A stretch of DNA of 64,000 nt from Bolinopsis microptera. Taxonomy: Eukaryota > Ctenophora > Tentaculata > Lobata > Bolinopsidae. Made by a program: the position numbers and the translations under genes. Below the pieces are notes generated by a model, which was given only the letters and a program-made list of their open reading frames with translations, ran no database searches and had not been told where the DNA came from. The stretch is from the NCBI RefSeq assembly GCF_026151205.1, contig NC_087075.1, forward strand, positions 11,702,303 to 11,766,302, given 5' to 3'. This document shows, one piece after another, positions 49,011-53,940 of this stretch. Numbering within the stretch: the stretch's first letter is position 1; each line of letters opens with the position of its first letter.

Positions 49011-52000
49011 CGGGGTGATATATCTTTTGGTTGTAAAAGGCTTAAGGGCAATTCCACCGTGACGGACACCACGATTTTGCTGTTTTTTAAAGTTCAAACG
49101 AATGTTGTACTCGAGATATTGTTTATTTATCAGTTCCAACTGTTTATTAGTCCACATTTAACCTTTCTACAGGTTGTGTGAAAATTTCAGACCCCTACCA
49201 TTATTACTTTCTGAGATAGCACCCCTGTGACGGACGCGACTTAAATATGACACTTTTTTTGGGTGTCTACTCAGAAGGTACCCAAATTTATCTCAAAAAG
49301 TTATCTATTGTCTCTAATTTGGAATTACAATGATAGAAGAAGGTTTAGGGATTTCTGAGATGCCATTTTCGCGGAGATTGCTCAATTTTTGTTTGCGTGG
49401 CGCCATTTTCAAATTGTGACAGACGCGACTGTGACGGACACACGTTTTTTTCCAATTTTTCCAAATCTTCCACTTGACACTTTTATCTTGTTCAGTGACA
49501 TCTACTCTGTATTCATGCCAATTTTTAGGCCTCAAATACCCCCAAGAGGTCTGCAATAGCCAAAATTGTCCATTTTGGGCATACGCTAGGGTATCAGTCT
49601 AGGGGCATCAACTATTTCTCTTCTTGAACAAATTTATAACTCTGGTAAAACATTCATCACTGTTCAATGCATCATACTGTTGAGACCATCTTCTAAAAGG
49701 TTCATTACTTTAGTGTATAAGATGTGGAAGATATTGAATTTTTACTTCAAAAATATGCGAAAATAGGGTAAAGTCCTTTTTTTGTGCCTTTTACCTCTGA
49801 AAAAGTTGTAAGCAAATAAAATGCCAAAAACTCAGTAAATTTAATTATTGAATTGCATATGATGTTATTTGATAGTCTAGTCAACATAGTCAACACAATC
49901 CAACCTTATTTGACTTCTACTTGTCTTGGTTTTAGTCAAAATAATGGAAATATGGATAAAAATGGCTAAAAGTGAGCCGTACGCCCATATATGGGCATAT
50001 ACAAAATTATACATAACTCGGCCATTTTCTGTCCAATTTTCGATTTGACGACATAGTTTTGTTGAGGACGGTCTCAGCTTTAAGAAAAATGCATTTAAAG
50101 TCTGTTTAAAGATTTTTTGGAGCATTTTCAAAAAAATGTGACAGACGCGACAAGTTGGGACCCCCCTTCCAAAATTTTTTTCTTAAAAGATACAAGCCTG
50201 ATAATTTCTACGGTACTCCCTTACCTTCAGAAGAGATATGTTACAGTGGTTTTTTGAATATAAATAGCACTATGTGGCTCTGAAAAAACTTTTTTGCTTA
50301 ATTTTGTGACGGACGCGACACCATCTTTGTGGAAATTTTTTAGAAAAAGTATTTGAGTAACGGTTTTGAAACTTTGCATAGCTCTCATTCTTATGCCTAT
50401 GCCTAAGTGTATGGAATTTCATAGAGAAATATTGCTGCATACCCAAACTATGGCCCTTTGAAAATTTGAATGATTTTTTTCATTTCCGAGTAGTGTTCCT
50501 TTGAATGAGAAAAATCAAAAGTTAACGCAATATGAAACAAAAAACTTTTGTTGACCTGTAAGGTTAAGAGTCTAATGAACATGTTTTAACCAAAATTAGG
50601 TGCCTATCTTAACATTTTTCATTTTCACCAAGTGGAACCTTACCGTGGAATTGCCCTCAAACAACACTAAGCAGTATTAGTCTGATAATAAACTAAACCT
50701 CATGGCCGTAAGATGGCATTTCTCTTGTTTAATATACGAATACTAGGATGATCATGAATACAATTTAGCCAATTATTCCAATTTTTTAAATGTTATGATC
50801 ACGATGTGTATCATGGTCGATGATATGATCATCATTTTTTAACAAGTGATACTGGGTTGTTAAAATATTGATGTAACGAATATCTTTTATCCAGATATGT
50901 ACTAGGCATTTCCATTGTAGTCTTAGAACAATATATTGTCAACAACAAATGTCGATGAGGTATTCGCCTCTCATCCGACAAGTGGAAGTGGCCACTTATA
51001 ACGAATATAATATCTGCGCTAATAGTGAATTTTGCATAAATTATGTCCAGATTATAAAGTTATCATATAGATTATAAAGTTATCATATCAGACTAGATGA
51101 TGACTTTTATTTGTTGAAAGTTCCTCCTGCTCCTCATTTCAGACGAACGGATGCTGCATTTATGTTTTGTGGACCAAAAATTTGGAATGAACTACCCTAC
51201 TCAGTGAGATCATTATCATCTGTAGAATGTTTTAAAAATGCGCTAAAGACGTTTTATTTCCACCTAGCTTTTGATAATATTTCTAATATTTGTCCACAAA
51301 GTCTGAACTGATATGAAAGTGCATAATTTTGGGAACTTCATACAAATATTTGTTCATAAAATGTGAACTGATAAAAAGTCCATAATCTTGGTATTTCATC
51401 ACTAAGTCTCGCTTGAATGACTTAAATGTACATCTTTGTTGGGTATATTTTAATGTCGAAGCGTGTAATAAATGTTAGTATTTATTTATTTATTTATATA
51501 ATCTGTAATTTGTTTACCAGTTGGATGAAAATCAGCAGGATAAAAAGAGAAGGACCAAGGTATGGAGTTCCTGAACAGTTCTTTCTCGTTTACTGCTGCT
51601 CCCATTTGCTGAAATATTCAAAATATAACTTCCTTATTTCTGTCATTAGAAATAATAATATTTACTAGAATCGTAAACTTAATAATACATTATTACCATA
51701 AATTATAAATTACTTAAAATATACGAATTTACTAGAATCAGTCAGTAAGTAAATCTTCTCGGTTCAGAGATCCTTTTAAATAAAATAGTAGAAGGACTAC
51801 AGGAAGGAATTCCTATTTTAAACACTGTTCAAATATGGTTTCAGACATGGTTTCAGACATGGTTTCAGACATGGTTTCAGACATGGTTTCAGACATGGTT
51901 TCAGACATGGTTTCAGACATGGTTTCAGACATGGTTTCAGATATAGTTTCAGATATAGTTTCAGACATGGTTTCAGTGGTGTAGCTAGGCGGACACTGTA

Positions 52001-53502
52001 CGTACTAATTAATGAGCTCCCTCAATAAGATCTCTGGTACTAAGTACAAAGTTATGACAGCATCCCAGAAATTGATAGTAACCCTTACACGTACACACAT
52101 GGTGACGGCATCGTAAAAATAGTCACAAAGTTTCAAACAAAATTAAATCTTGGAGTACAACTATAATTTGAAATTATGCGCAAACATTTCTCTTCTCTAA
52201 TTCCACATAAAAAATAAATATTTAAAACATTATAATTGTACATTATTAATCCAAATTTACAGACAGTATTCTATTCCATACCTTCATGAACATGAGTTTA
52301 AAGGCATGTATACACTCTTTAGTTGAGTTAAAGAAGGTATGGTGGGTTATGATGCAGAAAGTGGTTAGCATGAAGGCGACTACAGGCTTCTCAACATTCT
52401 CCTTAACTTTCTGTTTAGCTAGGATAGGACGGTAGAATTGTACACAAACTCCAAACCTGAGCGGGTCAATTAGGTTGTTAAATATATTTAAATAATAATT
52501 AAATATGTCATATAACATGATTACATTTTATATCTTCAAATTACAACAAAACAACATACTTTTATTTTTTAAAGCAACAGTTGCTTTAAACTGTAACTCT
52601 GTAATGAACCTCACAAGTTTAATACAGTTCTGAAGCATTTTCCGGTTGATTAATTGGTCAGCTTGTTGAATCAAAAGAATAACATAACCTTTAATTTAGT
52701 ACACAATTAGGAACAATCTAGGAAATTCAATAATAATAAAAGTAAATCTGTACCTTTTGACGTTATTCTTAACATCAGTAAGCATAAACACAAAACTGAC
52801 AGATTCTTTCGGCAGGGTTTCTAAAGGACTCAACACTGTACATCCTTCCGGTTGAGCAAAGAATTCGACATCTGAAAATGGCAGTTTTAAATTTATCTAT
52901 GGATCTATTTGAATTAAAGATTCCTCTGAATAAAAGTACTAGAGAGCATGCCCCTTAACTATTACAAAAAACCACTAGGAAATTAAATGCAACAGGTAAC
53001 TGTTTCAGTAGATCTTTGAAAGATCTTTGTTCAAGAGAGTTCGAAATAACTTTATCACATAAATATAACTTGAAGTAAATAAAAAATCTGAGTTAGCCAC
53101 GTTGTGAGAAGTTGCAAAATGTTTTAGTAATTGACAAGATCACAAAACGAACCTTGAGGCAGAGGATAATCCTCGTGGTTTGTAGCTGGGTATCTGTCGA
53201 CAACATGAGGTCTTACTGTCTCTCCGTTATCTGTGAGGGTAGGAGCATCTCCACTTACCTGGACAAACAGGTTATTTTAACCAAGCCCTGTTACATTATC
53301 AGAGGCTCTTATCTGTAAATTTTTAGCAGCTGAGAGTTTCAAAACGTAGAGATTTATCAAATCAAGACTGATGGTAAAGTTAATCATTCTCTTTTTTTGG
53401 TAAATACTGTTCTAAAAAAGGAGGATTTAGACAATCCAAGCATCAACAACTTACTATGATAAAGTAGTCAAAAAGGCGAGGGCTGTGTATCGATGGTAAC
53501 AT
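14390..53502 (-). CDS. MADD: MADD: DENN-domain Rab3/Rab27 guanine exchange factor (35 coding exons)
   Basis: MADD family proteins activate Rab3 and Rab27 in vesicle traffic through an N-terminal tripartite DENN module; the vertebrate form also binds TNF receptor 1. Here 35 exons concatenate to about 4,126 nt, roughly 1,374 codons, against about 1,600 in vertebrates. Colinear blocks match the family: PRLFDYFIIV at the start, FFAQPEGC and SFVFMLTD plus FGVCVQFYRP (uDENN), HLPLELLGVEGTLEVITCLL and YPLEYIYNVIPVLP (cDENN), FGVPSTFF, KLFPRP, LIGDKLIWFSDQ, KIVNNVLDG, GSIFTLLEVAYT, VWEKEDTWEGMFYDAVHTER, ETDEDELLYG, GKTHIGLKF. The C-terminus ends EYQFMSSDDEEGI. The start ATG (53502-53500) aligns with the family N-terminus, though an acceptor-like AG lies just upstream. 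Phase agrees at every junction except exon 20 to 21. Two other genes and several transposons sit in its introns. Confidence 0.93.
14979..15318. repeat. 21-bp tandem array, ~16 copies, at the 5' end of MADD intron 33
   Basis: The plus-strand unit is gacttggttactgaaagaagt with a few g/t variants (gacgtgg, gaaagtagt). On the MADD sense strand each unit reads gtaaccaagtcacttctttca, so donor-like gtaacc and acceptor-like ttctttcag recur every 21 nt. The array starts within a few bases of the exon 33 donor. All six frames are open or nearly so because 21 is a multiple of three. I do not treat those frames as genes. Confidence 0.9.
16943..17753. mobile_element. Non-autonomous inverted-repeat element with internal direct repeats
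   Basis: The ends ataccttactcgggattatta (left) and taataatcccgagtaaggta (right) are inverted copies. Just inside both ends lies a direct copy of gggtttattaacgaccgg, then ggttcgggaaaaatatggcg. A minus-strand open tail (17392-17290) encodes an acidic end, DERDDPDEDNEDDYNLLED, before a stop. It has no start or workable acceptor, so it is probably captured or chance sequence. Confidence 0.6.
17877..18287 (+). CDS. Secreted cysteine-rich protein with LDLa-type repeat
   Basis: A single-exon frame of 136 codons inside MADD intron 30, on the opposite strand to MADD. An N-terminal signal peptide (about residues 5-24, TLTSLILMVLCFSVNPAAA) is followed by an LDL-receptor class A pattern: CGDGKTCV, CDAYKDDCPDNSDE, with the acidic Ca-binding DNSDE end. 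A second, less regular Cys-rich segment (FECPKGNSKCTDGVTCV) comes next, then a third ending CDWDMDWC. The tail is acidic and aromatic (DNDWDESENWDSF). The start is reached directly after ctcatctcccag, so it could be a spliced or trans-spliced acceptor. A possible polyadenylation hexamer aataaa lies near 18680. It is likely secreted; the ligand is unknown. Confidence 0.75.
   Translation: MMMMTTLTSLILMVLCFSVNPAAACEDGNSLCGDGKTCVYTMYMCDAYKDDCPDNSDEDADFCKKFECPKGNSKCTDGVTCVEGGKPELCPKTPILNECTAQEKVKCPNGTCDWDMDWCFFSDNDWDESENWDSFQ
18329..18553. repeat. 10-bp tandem array (tcctaactcc), ~22 copies
   Basis: Repeats of ctcctaactc and ctcctgactc alternate in the 3' flank of the LDLa gene, about 40 bp after its stop codon. 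If the transcript extends that far, the array lies in its 3' UTR. Confidence 0.9.
19372..19962. repeat. Two tandem diverged copies of a ~270-320-bp repeat
   Basis: Both copies begin ctagaaagccc[ag]tggt and share a gcacgtgcacgtgcg palindrome, ttgcacgtgggcggtcgtac, caaaaagaat and gaattatagtagaga. Copy 1 is 19372-19641, copy 2 is 19642-19962. Divergence is substantial. No coding frame is conserved. Confidence 0.75.
19963..20150. repeat. 10-bp array (tatatcctac) running up to MADD exon 30
   Basis: Degenerate tatatcctac units end at the donor of MADD exon 30 (AAAAG/gtagga). The intron begins inside the array. Confidence 0.8.
20152..20328 (-). CDS. MADD: MADD exon 30
   Basis: A 59-codon phase-0 exon with acceptor tcttcag and donor AAG/gtagga. 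It encodes the block around IFIRSPSNMTIKDRYFLEDV and KIMSLWVLTGAQQSPVTQIQ, colinear with the MADD region following the GKxHIGL motif. It is separated from exon 29 by 6 kb containing the antisense receptor gene. Confidence 0.9.
20751..26250 (+). CDS. Type I membrane receptor with four repeated cysteine domains; two domains carry frame breaks
   Basis: Exons: 20751-20793, 20999-21303, 21527-21828, 22712-22995, 24712-24827, 25294-25468, 25817-26250. Exon 1 encodes a signal peptide (MFGHLLLWFFVDLG). Exons 2, 3 and 4 each hold one domain; exons 5 and 6 share the fourth across a phase-0 intron. Elsewhere junctions are phase 1, the pattern expected for shuffled extracellular modules. The domain reads GCW.D..R.I, then PIEDCY.FAK, W.VF, QC.T.ADA..TYQK, C..GG.GG.WA.NVYR. 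Exon 7 gives a transmembrane helix (VITILAIISAGFLCFVGY), basic RRS, a 24-nt-repeat Thr/Val tail, and a cytoplasmic PPSY motif of the kind that binds WW domains. An 8-bp duplication breaks domain 1, and a 7-bp deletion removes CWKD in domain 2. Similar lineage-expanded domains occur in cnidarians and placozoans; I cannot name the ligand. A short Cys-bearing candidate exon at 24284-24350 does not fit phase. Confidence 0.75.
22115..22685. mobile_element. Foldback element rich in gtacgtac palindromes
   Basis: The left end gatgagaaatacgtacggta is mirrored at the right by taccgtacgtacttctcatt. Each arm carries two or three acgtacggtacgtac units. The middle (22200-22590) is AT-rich and non-coding. 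It sits in the intron between receptor domains 2 and 3. Confidence 0.65.
23305..23390. repeat. 16-bp tandem array (ccgttaccataacaac), ~4 copies, plus nearby gtt tract
   Basis: Short array in a receptor intron, followed at 23410-23450 by a gttgtt microsatellite. Confidence 0.8.
26025..26125. repeat. 24-nt in-frame repeat coding for the receptor tail
   Basis: Units of accaccacacgtgtaactacacacgtg encode TTTRVTTHV-type repeats in the cytoplasmic tail. The length is a multiple of three and the frame is kept. Both strands remain open across it. Confidence 0.85.
26369..28576 (-). CDS. MADD: MADD exons 23-29
   Basis: Exons 28576-28514, 28380-28280, 27986-27803, 27575-27431, 27305-27195, 26950-26802 and 26541-26369, all GT-AG with consistent phase. 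Exon 23 gives the basic KKKKTSS stretch. Exons 24-26 are low-complexity Ser/Pro/Thr linkers ending KYLYEEILGKV. Exons 27-29 hold the conserved C-terminal region: SSVWEKEDTWEGMFYDAVHT, RQRIETDEDELLYGCI, and GKTHIGLKFNPRL followed by YLVHQGTTLSGETLLLE. Exon 29 lies only 118 bp from the stop codon of the convergent receptor gene, so the two genes meet tail to intron. Confidence 0.92.
28934..31871 (-). CDS. MADD: MADD exons 16-22
   Basis: Exons 31871-31721, 31375-31121, 30202-30105, 29942-29804, 29560-29471, 29352-29261 and 29087-28934. The first four encode a poorly conserved linker (KTLMEIARLAVQPG, a Ser-rich region, then FGFARGYSLLSIDLGDDTD). Exon 20 gives KIVNNVLDGVGIPWYQNK and exon 21 NDIIRLLVANRILSG, matching the conserved helical block after the DENN module. 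Exon 22 gives ISPDVFKGLASLLKHAVKGI and GIGSIFTLLEVAY. Exon 20 ends two bases into a codon whereas exon 21 needs one carried base, so the frame fails there by one nucleotide as read. Confidence 0.9.
31010..31100. repeat. Short acgcacgtgcacaaac repeat in MADD intron 17
   Basis: Three to four units of acacgcacgtgcacaa or acacgcgcgtgcacaa lie just beyond the donor of exon 17 (CCA/gtacgg at 31121). Non-coding. Confidence 0.7.
32057..32107 (-). CDS. MADD: MADD exon 15
   Basis: A 51-nt exon with acceptor gtgatccag and donor CAGG/gtaaag, encoding GSGVVGEPETAKSVNIQ and continuing in phase into exon 16. Alternative acceptors upstream (gcggag at about 32122, cggag at about 32137) would fit different numbers of upstream microexons, so its true 5' boundary needs transcript data. 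The intron before it shares its first ~29 bases with the intron unit of the microexon array. Confidence 0.6.
32132..33480 (-). repeat. MADD: Fifteen-copy tandem array of a 34-nt MADD microexon (89-bp unit)
   Basis: On the MADD sense strand each 89-bp unit contains acceptor ctaacaacccacag, a 34-nt exon beginning GTAGAGTTTATAG and ending CCGGCAG, and donor gtaaca. A 55-nt intron (gtaacacactagg...cccacag) joins neighbouring copies. Exon copies (plus coordinates) start at 32189 and recur every 89 bp to 33435-33468, fifteen in all. All exon copies are identical except one substitution in the copy at 32367-32400. Introns vary at four or so positions. A ctaac branch-like motif precedes each acceptor. 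One copy reads VEFIEHSICPAG and links exon 13 (phase 0) to exon 15 (phase 1). Two copies shift phase; a third reads AGG TAG and stops. Confidence 0.9.
33618..34367 (-). CDS. MADD: MADD exons 11-13 (end of DENN module)
   Basis: Exons 34367-34238, 34016-33895 and 33737-33618. Exon 11 encodes IDVEIRVAMIKFFMSANVL, exon 12 KLFPRPITYLQRNAFL, exon 13 ends TLIGDKLIWFSDQ. These match the dDENN part of MADD proteins in order and spacing. The acceptor of exon 12 (tttaag) is weaker than the cacccacag site a few bases upstream, but only the former keeps the frame. Confidence 0.9.
35204..36235. repeat. Nested diverged inverted repeats inside the foldback element
   Basis: Between the long arms, 35215-35370 (atatcgagctatattcaatc, then acgacacagtacgtgtat) is matched in inverse by 36055-36235. 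A related single copy lies near 43690-43760 (catgtcgagctgtattat, gacgcagtacgtgaatat). The element therefore contains an older inverted-repeat element. Confidence 0.65.
35855..35985. repeat. Inverted repeat flanking TTAGGG telomere-like units
   Basis: caactgaacccaatt (about 35857-35871) and aattgggttcagttg (about 35963-35977) are inverted copies. Between them lie five or more ttaggg units in one orientation (35905-35948). This resembles, in plan, the element at 13958-14197. Confidence 0.7.
37456..37870 (-). CDS. MADD: MADD exons 9-10
   Basis: Exons 37870-37760 (37 codons) and 37527-37456 (24 codons), both phase 0. Exon 9 encodes MPFLFGVPSTFFIVNKMEVP followed by DVVFVNIDTG, the family block with GVPxSFF and a D-x-D strand. 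Exon 10 encodes TPMPTFPEPQGSEISQELRK, matching the LPEPE segment. Confidence 0.92.
38066..41264 (+). mobile_element. Full-length RTE-like non-LTR retrotransposon
   Basis: A 3.2-kb insertion bounded by the direct repeat attgctactct at 38055-38065 and 41265-41275, an 11-bp target duplication. It has a very short 5' leader (7 nt before the ATG) and a ~90-bp 3' tail without long poly-A. The size, single ORF and short tail suit the RTE clade, though I cannot build a tree. It is inserted in MADD intron 8, antisense to MADD. The perfect duplication and unbroken ORF point to recent insertion. Confidence 0.85.
38073..41174 (+). CDS. Endonuclease/reverse transcriptase polyprotein of the LINE
   Basis: 1033 codons with no interruption. 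The N-terminal apurinic-type endonuclease shows TFNIRGLG (about residue 40), DICALQETK (about 73), LGDFNSKLG (about 190) and SDHRLV (about 300). The central reverse transcriptase shows NGRANGPDGIPNEL, PLKNLRPLTLSNAARKIL, motif A MGIDMSSAFDTIKR, motif B GAFQGDCLSGCLFTL and the catalytic EYADDVDF. A C-terminal region with RSRWRMLGHVLR is typical of RTE-like and related LINEs. It nicks target DNA and copies its RNA in place. All key residues I can check are present, so it may be competent. Confidence 0.92.
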   Translation: MVRSSNVSGGDGGDANSNIFNPKKKSFVSTTIALMISFATFNIRGLGVQQDDSLHSKRELLGLDCEKYNVDICALQETKVTESDSLVLRNGFNLFLFEQLESRHGGLGFIISPRMMNYVVCWKYISDRVCYVDICIPSRSGTPLRCRVINAYCPHQGLVRKNPVVLDNFYGQLREAKNVPSNVELQFLGDFNSKLGKLSPSDIEQGFGRYMRKYGMGVRNENGSRLLDFISENNLFAVNTSFIQPSRRVTSFTGWRKDWSAGRYSKKTLPVYSQIDYILCRNRSKCLLTQSRTYAGTKTFSDHRLVIARINFSNIHLCFKPKQRRVPSYNISELVSNKDMQHKYHLALEGKFSNFVTSNDPNADLQNLMSHIRDAANVSIGPKPKARLKHHSSDDTLKELVEKHHDLRQLLNNNQSLDRTTLRSSINHLTNSIQKRLVEVRSAQADQTYSDITNTNDSRKMFEAVRHLQKSKPPNNSIGVHDENGCLIASDDMKASVVRDYLEKQLTRNEQPLEPFEGLPRALNVPFTGVEIHAATSSLKNGRANGPDGIPNELIKYSNSTVHEHYAGIINSCFETHTFPISIGEATITPLQKPKKPIGPLKNLRPLTLSNAARKILSMATLKRIEEKVNAFTGPWQCAYKRARSCADIVWCQRVLLSVVQRKKWEYHRMGIDMSSAFDTIKRTTILELLKLCGCTEDELRIVRLLLSNTKLPVKVNGVLSAEFLSLLGAFQGDCLSGCLFTLVLAGALNELRWTITISLDRPIPPITIAGLPLDTEYADDVDFNDEEEDNLRAILPQATAILEKWNLFVNEDKTDFTHVYLASTGEVDSDGKLVSGNEAWRKSITLGSVLCSKADIQRRINLGYAAFNNYKKAWSDKLPLNKRIILYNALVVSVLMYNSSCWAVPKIFLEKLDVVHRRHLRTILNIKYPGVISNKNLYKRCNAEPLSEKVARSRWRMLGHVLRGPIDGPAFSSLIFAINTLDLPGRRGRPQSNLFSLIVHDLCKRNLYLNNIFDLHYLRNLSYDKRYWRKLQ
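41395..41532 (-). CDS. MADD: MADD exon 8
   Basis: 46 codons in phase 0, acceptor attacctcag and donor GAG/gtttgt. Encodes VVLTSENYSHLT then ALIALLYPLEYIYNVIPVLP, the cDENN core strand and helix that in the family reads VVLxSxxYxxLS...YPLEYMFPVIPLLP. Adjacent on the plus strand is the LINE insertion. Confidence 0.94.
41533..42280. other. MADD intron 7, proximal part: nothing recognised
   Basis: AT-rich intronic sequence. A short inverted pair (gtagtagttgtac...gtacaactactac) lies near 41681-41761. No coding or element ends identified. Confidence 0.45.
42284..42531. repeat. 60-bp tandem array, four copies
   Basis: The unit gcttcacccgaaatgcagtt...ctgcatcaagtagcgtt is repeated exactly apart from one change in the last copy. 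Because 60 is a multiple of three, frames stay open on both strands. It is intronic to MADD. Confidence 0.9.
42694..43030. repeat. 13-bp minisatellite (gaggggtggtaat), ~24 copies
   Basis: Nearly perfect gaggggtggtaat units with occasional ataat insertions or one-base losses. Strong purine/pyrimidine strand bias. Confidence 0.93.
43955..44430. repeat. (CCA)n / CCACAA microsatellite, ~475 bp
   Basis: Long CCA/ACC trinucleotide tract with CAA interruptions. It generates spurious Pro/Gln, Thr, His, Gly and Val open frames, none of which I regard as genes. Confidence 0.95.
44862..46069 (+). mobile_element. 5'-truncated Penelope-like element with inverted terminal repeats
   Basis: Arms starting aactgatttctcttggagaa (44901 inward) and the inverted copy ending at 46073 run about 180 bp each, through the gacggaaagaaatttaaa motif. 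The direct repeat agttactgtact lies at 44850-44861 and 46070-46081, a 12-bp target duplication. A 39-bp extension (44862-44900) precedes the left arm only. Between the arms is the 3' part of a Penelope polyprotein. Inverted, partly duplicated terminal repeats and 5' loss are established features of this class. It is in MADD intron 7. Confidence 0.85.
45082..45606 (+). CDS. Penelope-like polyprotein fragment: linker plus GIY-YIG endonuclease
   Basis: An open frame of about 175 codons, without its own start, ending TAA at 45606. The linker reads NKIRNYIKSNKLPIRVIFTP then LQDIFCRSRPLD, followed by paired cysteines (CEICP, C). The endonuclease shows GAVYLVTCELCGKRYCGETE and RSLHARLMEHR. This is the GIY-YIG-type signature of Penelope elements, with the Cys pair, Arg and Glu-His in the expected order. 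Here the first motif is VYLV...RYCG. The reverse transcriptase half is absent, so this copy cannot move by itself. Confidence 0.88.
   Translation, partial: FFFFSTVCNKIRNYIKSNKLPIRVIFTPGKKLQDIFCRSRPLDKKTCDLGNPNNCEICPRLTGTTCSTKGAVYLVTCELCGKRYCGETERSLHARLMEHRQAARNPRAHPENGVGQHYASLHPNRTPVLSFKLLDLQSKTVRRKIVEAMYILRLSPEMNDRSELSYLYKYLVDI
46082..46760. other. MADD intron 7: nothing recognised
   Basis: AT-rich with short taa and gagtagaaattat repeats. The small frame 46309-46503 has no family resemblance. Confidence 0.4.
46763..47309. repeat. 19-bp array (acaacaccacgtgactatt), ~28 copies
   Basis: Each unit carries the E-box palindrome CACGTG and ends in either tatt or tatg. One unit has CACGTA. It stops about 20 bp short of the donor of MADD exon 7, in intron 7. 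Confidence 0.93.
47331..47510 (-). CDS. MADD: MADD exon 7
   Basis: 60 codons in phase 0, acceptor atatatcccag and donor CGG/gtaatt. Encodes NFCYPDTARLPFAEYCVHLP then LELLGVEGTLEVITCLLLEQ, the hallmark start of the cDENN domain (PLHLPLELLGV...LEVLTCILLE in the family). Confidence 0.95.
47511..48115. other. MADD intron 6, part: nothing recognised
   Basis: Non-coding sequence with C-rich tracts at 47905-47930 and 48090-48110. The plus-strand frame 47693-47887 has no support. Confidence 0.4.
48130..48600 (+). pseudogene. Tandem gene-fragment duplicate: decayed copy then open copy
   Basis: The block 48130-48310 (aatgagcatgcaagttgc...gattggctgaaggatatcaa...ttttgaggatttgcc...gaaatttggcaata) is repeated at 48432-48590 in better order. 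The second copy is an open frame (48362-48589) with a plausible protein, KLNHPVKIRLAEGYQWQEYF then EDFTRAQGLEAIW, ending TAG. The first copy has frame breaks. I do not recognise the family. It could be a captured exon or a domain of a transposon. Confidence 0.45.
48861..48955 (-). CDS. MADD: MADD exon 6
   Basis: 95 nt, one carried base then 31 codons, acceptor aaacattacag and donor GAG/gtaagt. Encodes FDIEACTSLDIAPELKEWLV then LMNSPAPSTE, matching the family helix that leads into the cDENN (E.EAWIYRLLRSPVP). A 33-nt poly-G run (poly-C on the sense strand) lies about 23 nt upstream of its acceptor. Confidence 0.9.
48978..49010. repeat. Poly-G run of 33 nt
   Basis: Uninterrupted G run; on the MADD transcript it is a poly-C tract just upstream of the exon 6 acceptor, where it might act as an extended pyrimidine tract. 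Confidence 0.9.
49044..50660. mobile_element. 1.6-kb inverted-repeat element with dispersed gtgacggacgcgac motifs
   Basis: The left end agggcaattccaccgt and the right end acggtggaattgccct-type (ccgtggaattgccct) are inverted copies. Inside, gtgac[ga]gacgcgac or close variants occur at about 49059, 49227, 49416, 49430, 50138 and 50306. The rest is AT-rich and non-coding on both strands. It is in MADD intron 5. The class is unknown. Confidence 0.65.
50661..51075. other. MADD intron 5: nothing recognised
   Basis: AT-rich, with a short inverted atgatcac/gtgatcat-like stretch near 50795-50830. Confidence 0.4.
51082..51311 (+). mobile_element. 3' fragment of a CR1/L2/Jockey-like LINE
   Basis: The open frame reads PPAPHFRRTDAAFMFCGPKI then WNELPYSVRSLSSVECFKNA and LKTFYFHLAF before a stop. 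This R.T....F...IWN.LP..IR...S...FK..LK..LF pattern is the conserved end of many LINE ORF2 proteins. Everything upstream is lost, typical of 5' truncation. It lies in MADD intron 5, antisense to the gene. Confidence 0.75.
51518..53502 (-). CDS. MADD: MADD exons 1-5 (N-terminus and uDENN)
   Basis: Exons 53502-53455 (ATG), 53258-53153, 52871-52754, 52456-52282 and 51608-51518, all GT-AG and in phase. They encode MLPSIHSPRLFDYFII, RYPATNHEDYPLPQDVEFFA and QPEGC, then VSFVFMLTD and RFGVCVQFYRPILAK, then FCIITHHTFFNSTKECIHAF. These are the ordered uDENN signatures of MADD-type exchange factors. Exon 5 (EKELFRNSIPWSF) is less conserved but has strong splice sites and links phases exactly. The ATG lies 7 nt after an acceptor-like tttgcag, so a 5' UTR intron or trans-splice site is possible. 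Confidence 0.93.
51836..51978. repeat. 12-bp array (atggtttcagac), ~12 copies
   Basis: Tandem atggtttcagac units with two degenerate atatag copies, in MADD intron 4. Confidence 0.9.
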
Positions 53503-53940
53503 GTCATATCTGCAAAGTTTTCATTAGGTTTTGCAGAACATCTTAACTCGTATTGGAACTAAATTACTTGTCATTTCTAAATAAAAAACTAGACTAATAA
53601 TATTCGAAAGTTATGTTATTACCCACAGAGCAGTATGTAAATTATAAACGCAAGAAGCTAAAGAATCATCACTGAAATACTTATGTATTGCAACCTTGGG
53701 TTGTAATATACAAAAACAAATAACACTCTAGAGAATTTGATAAAAAATAAATATTATTTACTATTAAAAAAGAAAATTTATTATCATGTTAGGATTCTTT
53801 CATTTTAAATGAATTTATTGGAACTAGTGAACATTGACCAATATCATTCAACAAAAAAGAAACTCTTCAGTTCCATCATTTGAATGAAATACCTTAAGGA
53901 TATTTTCGTCTTTTCTGTTTATTTTGCAACACAGTTGAAC

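Noticed and set aside
51990-52140. Minus-strand open stretch (FWDAVITLYLVPEILLREL)
   Set aside because: No splice phase compatible with MADD exons 4 and 5, which already join perfectly without it.
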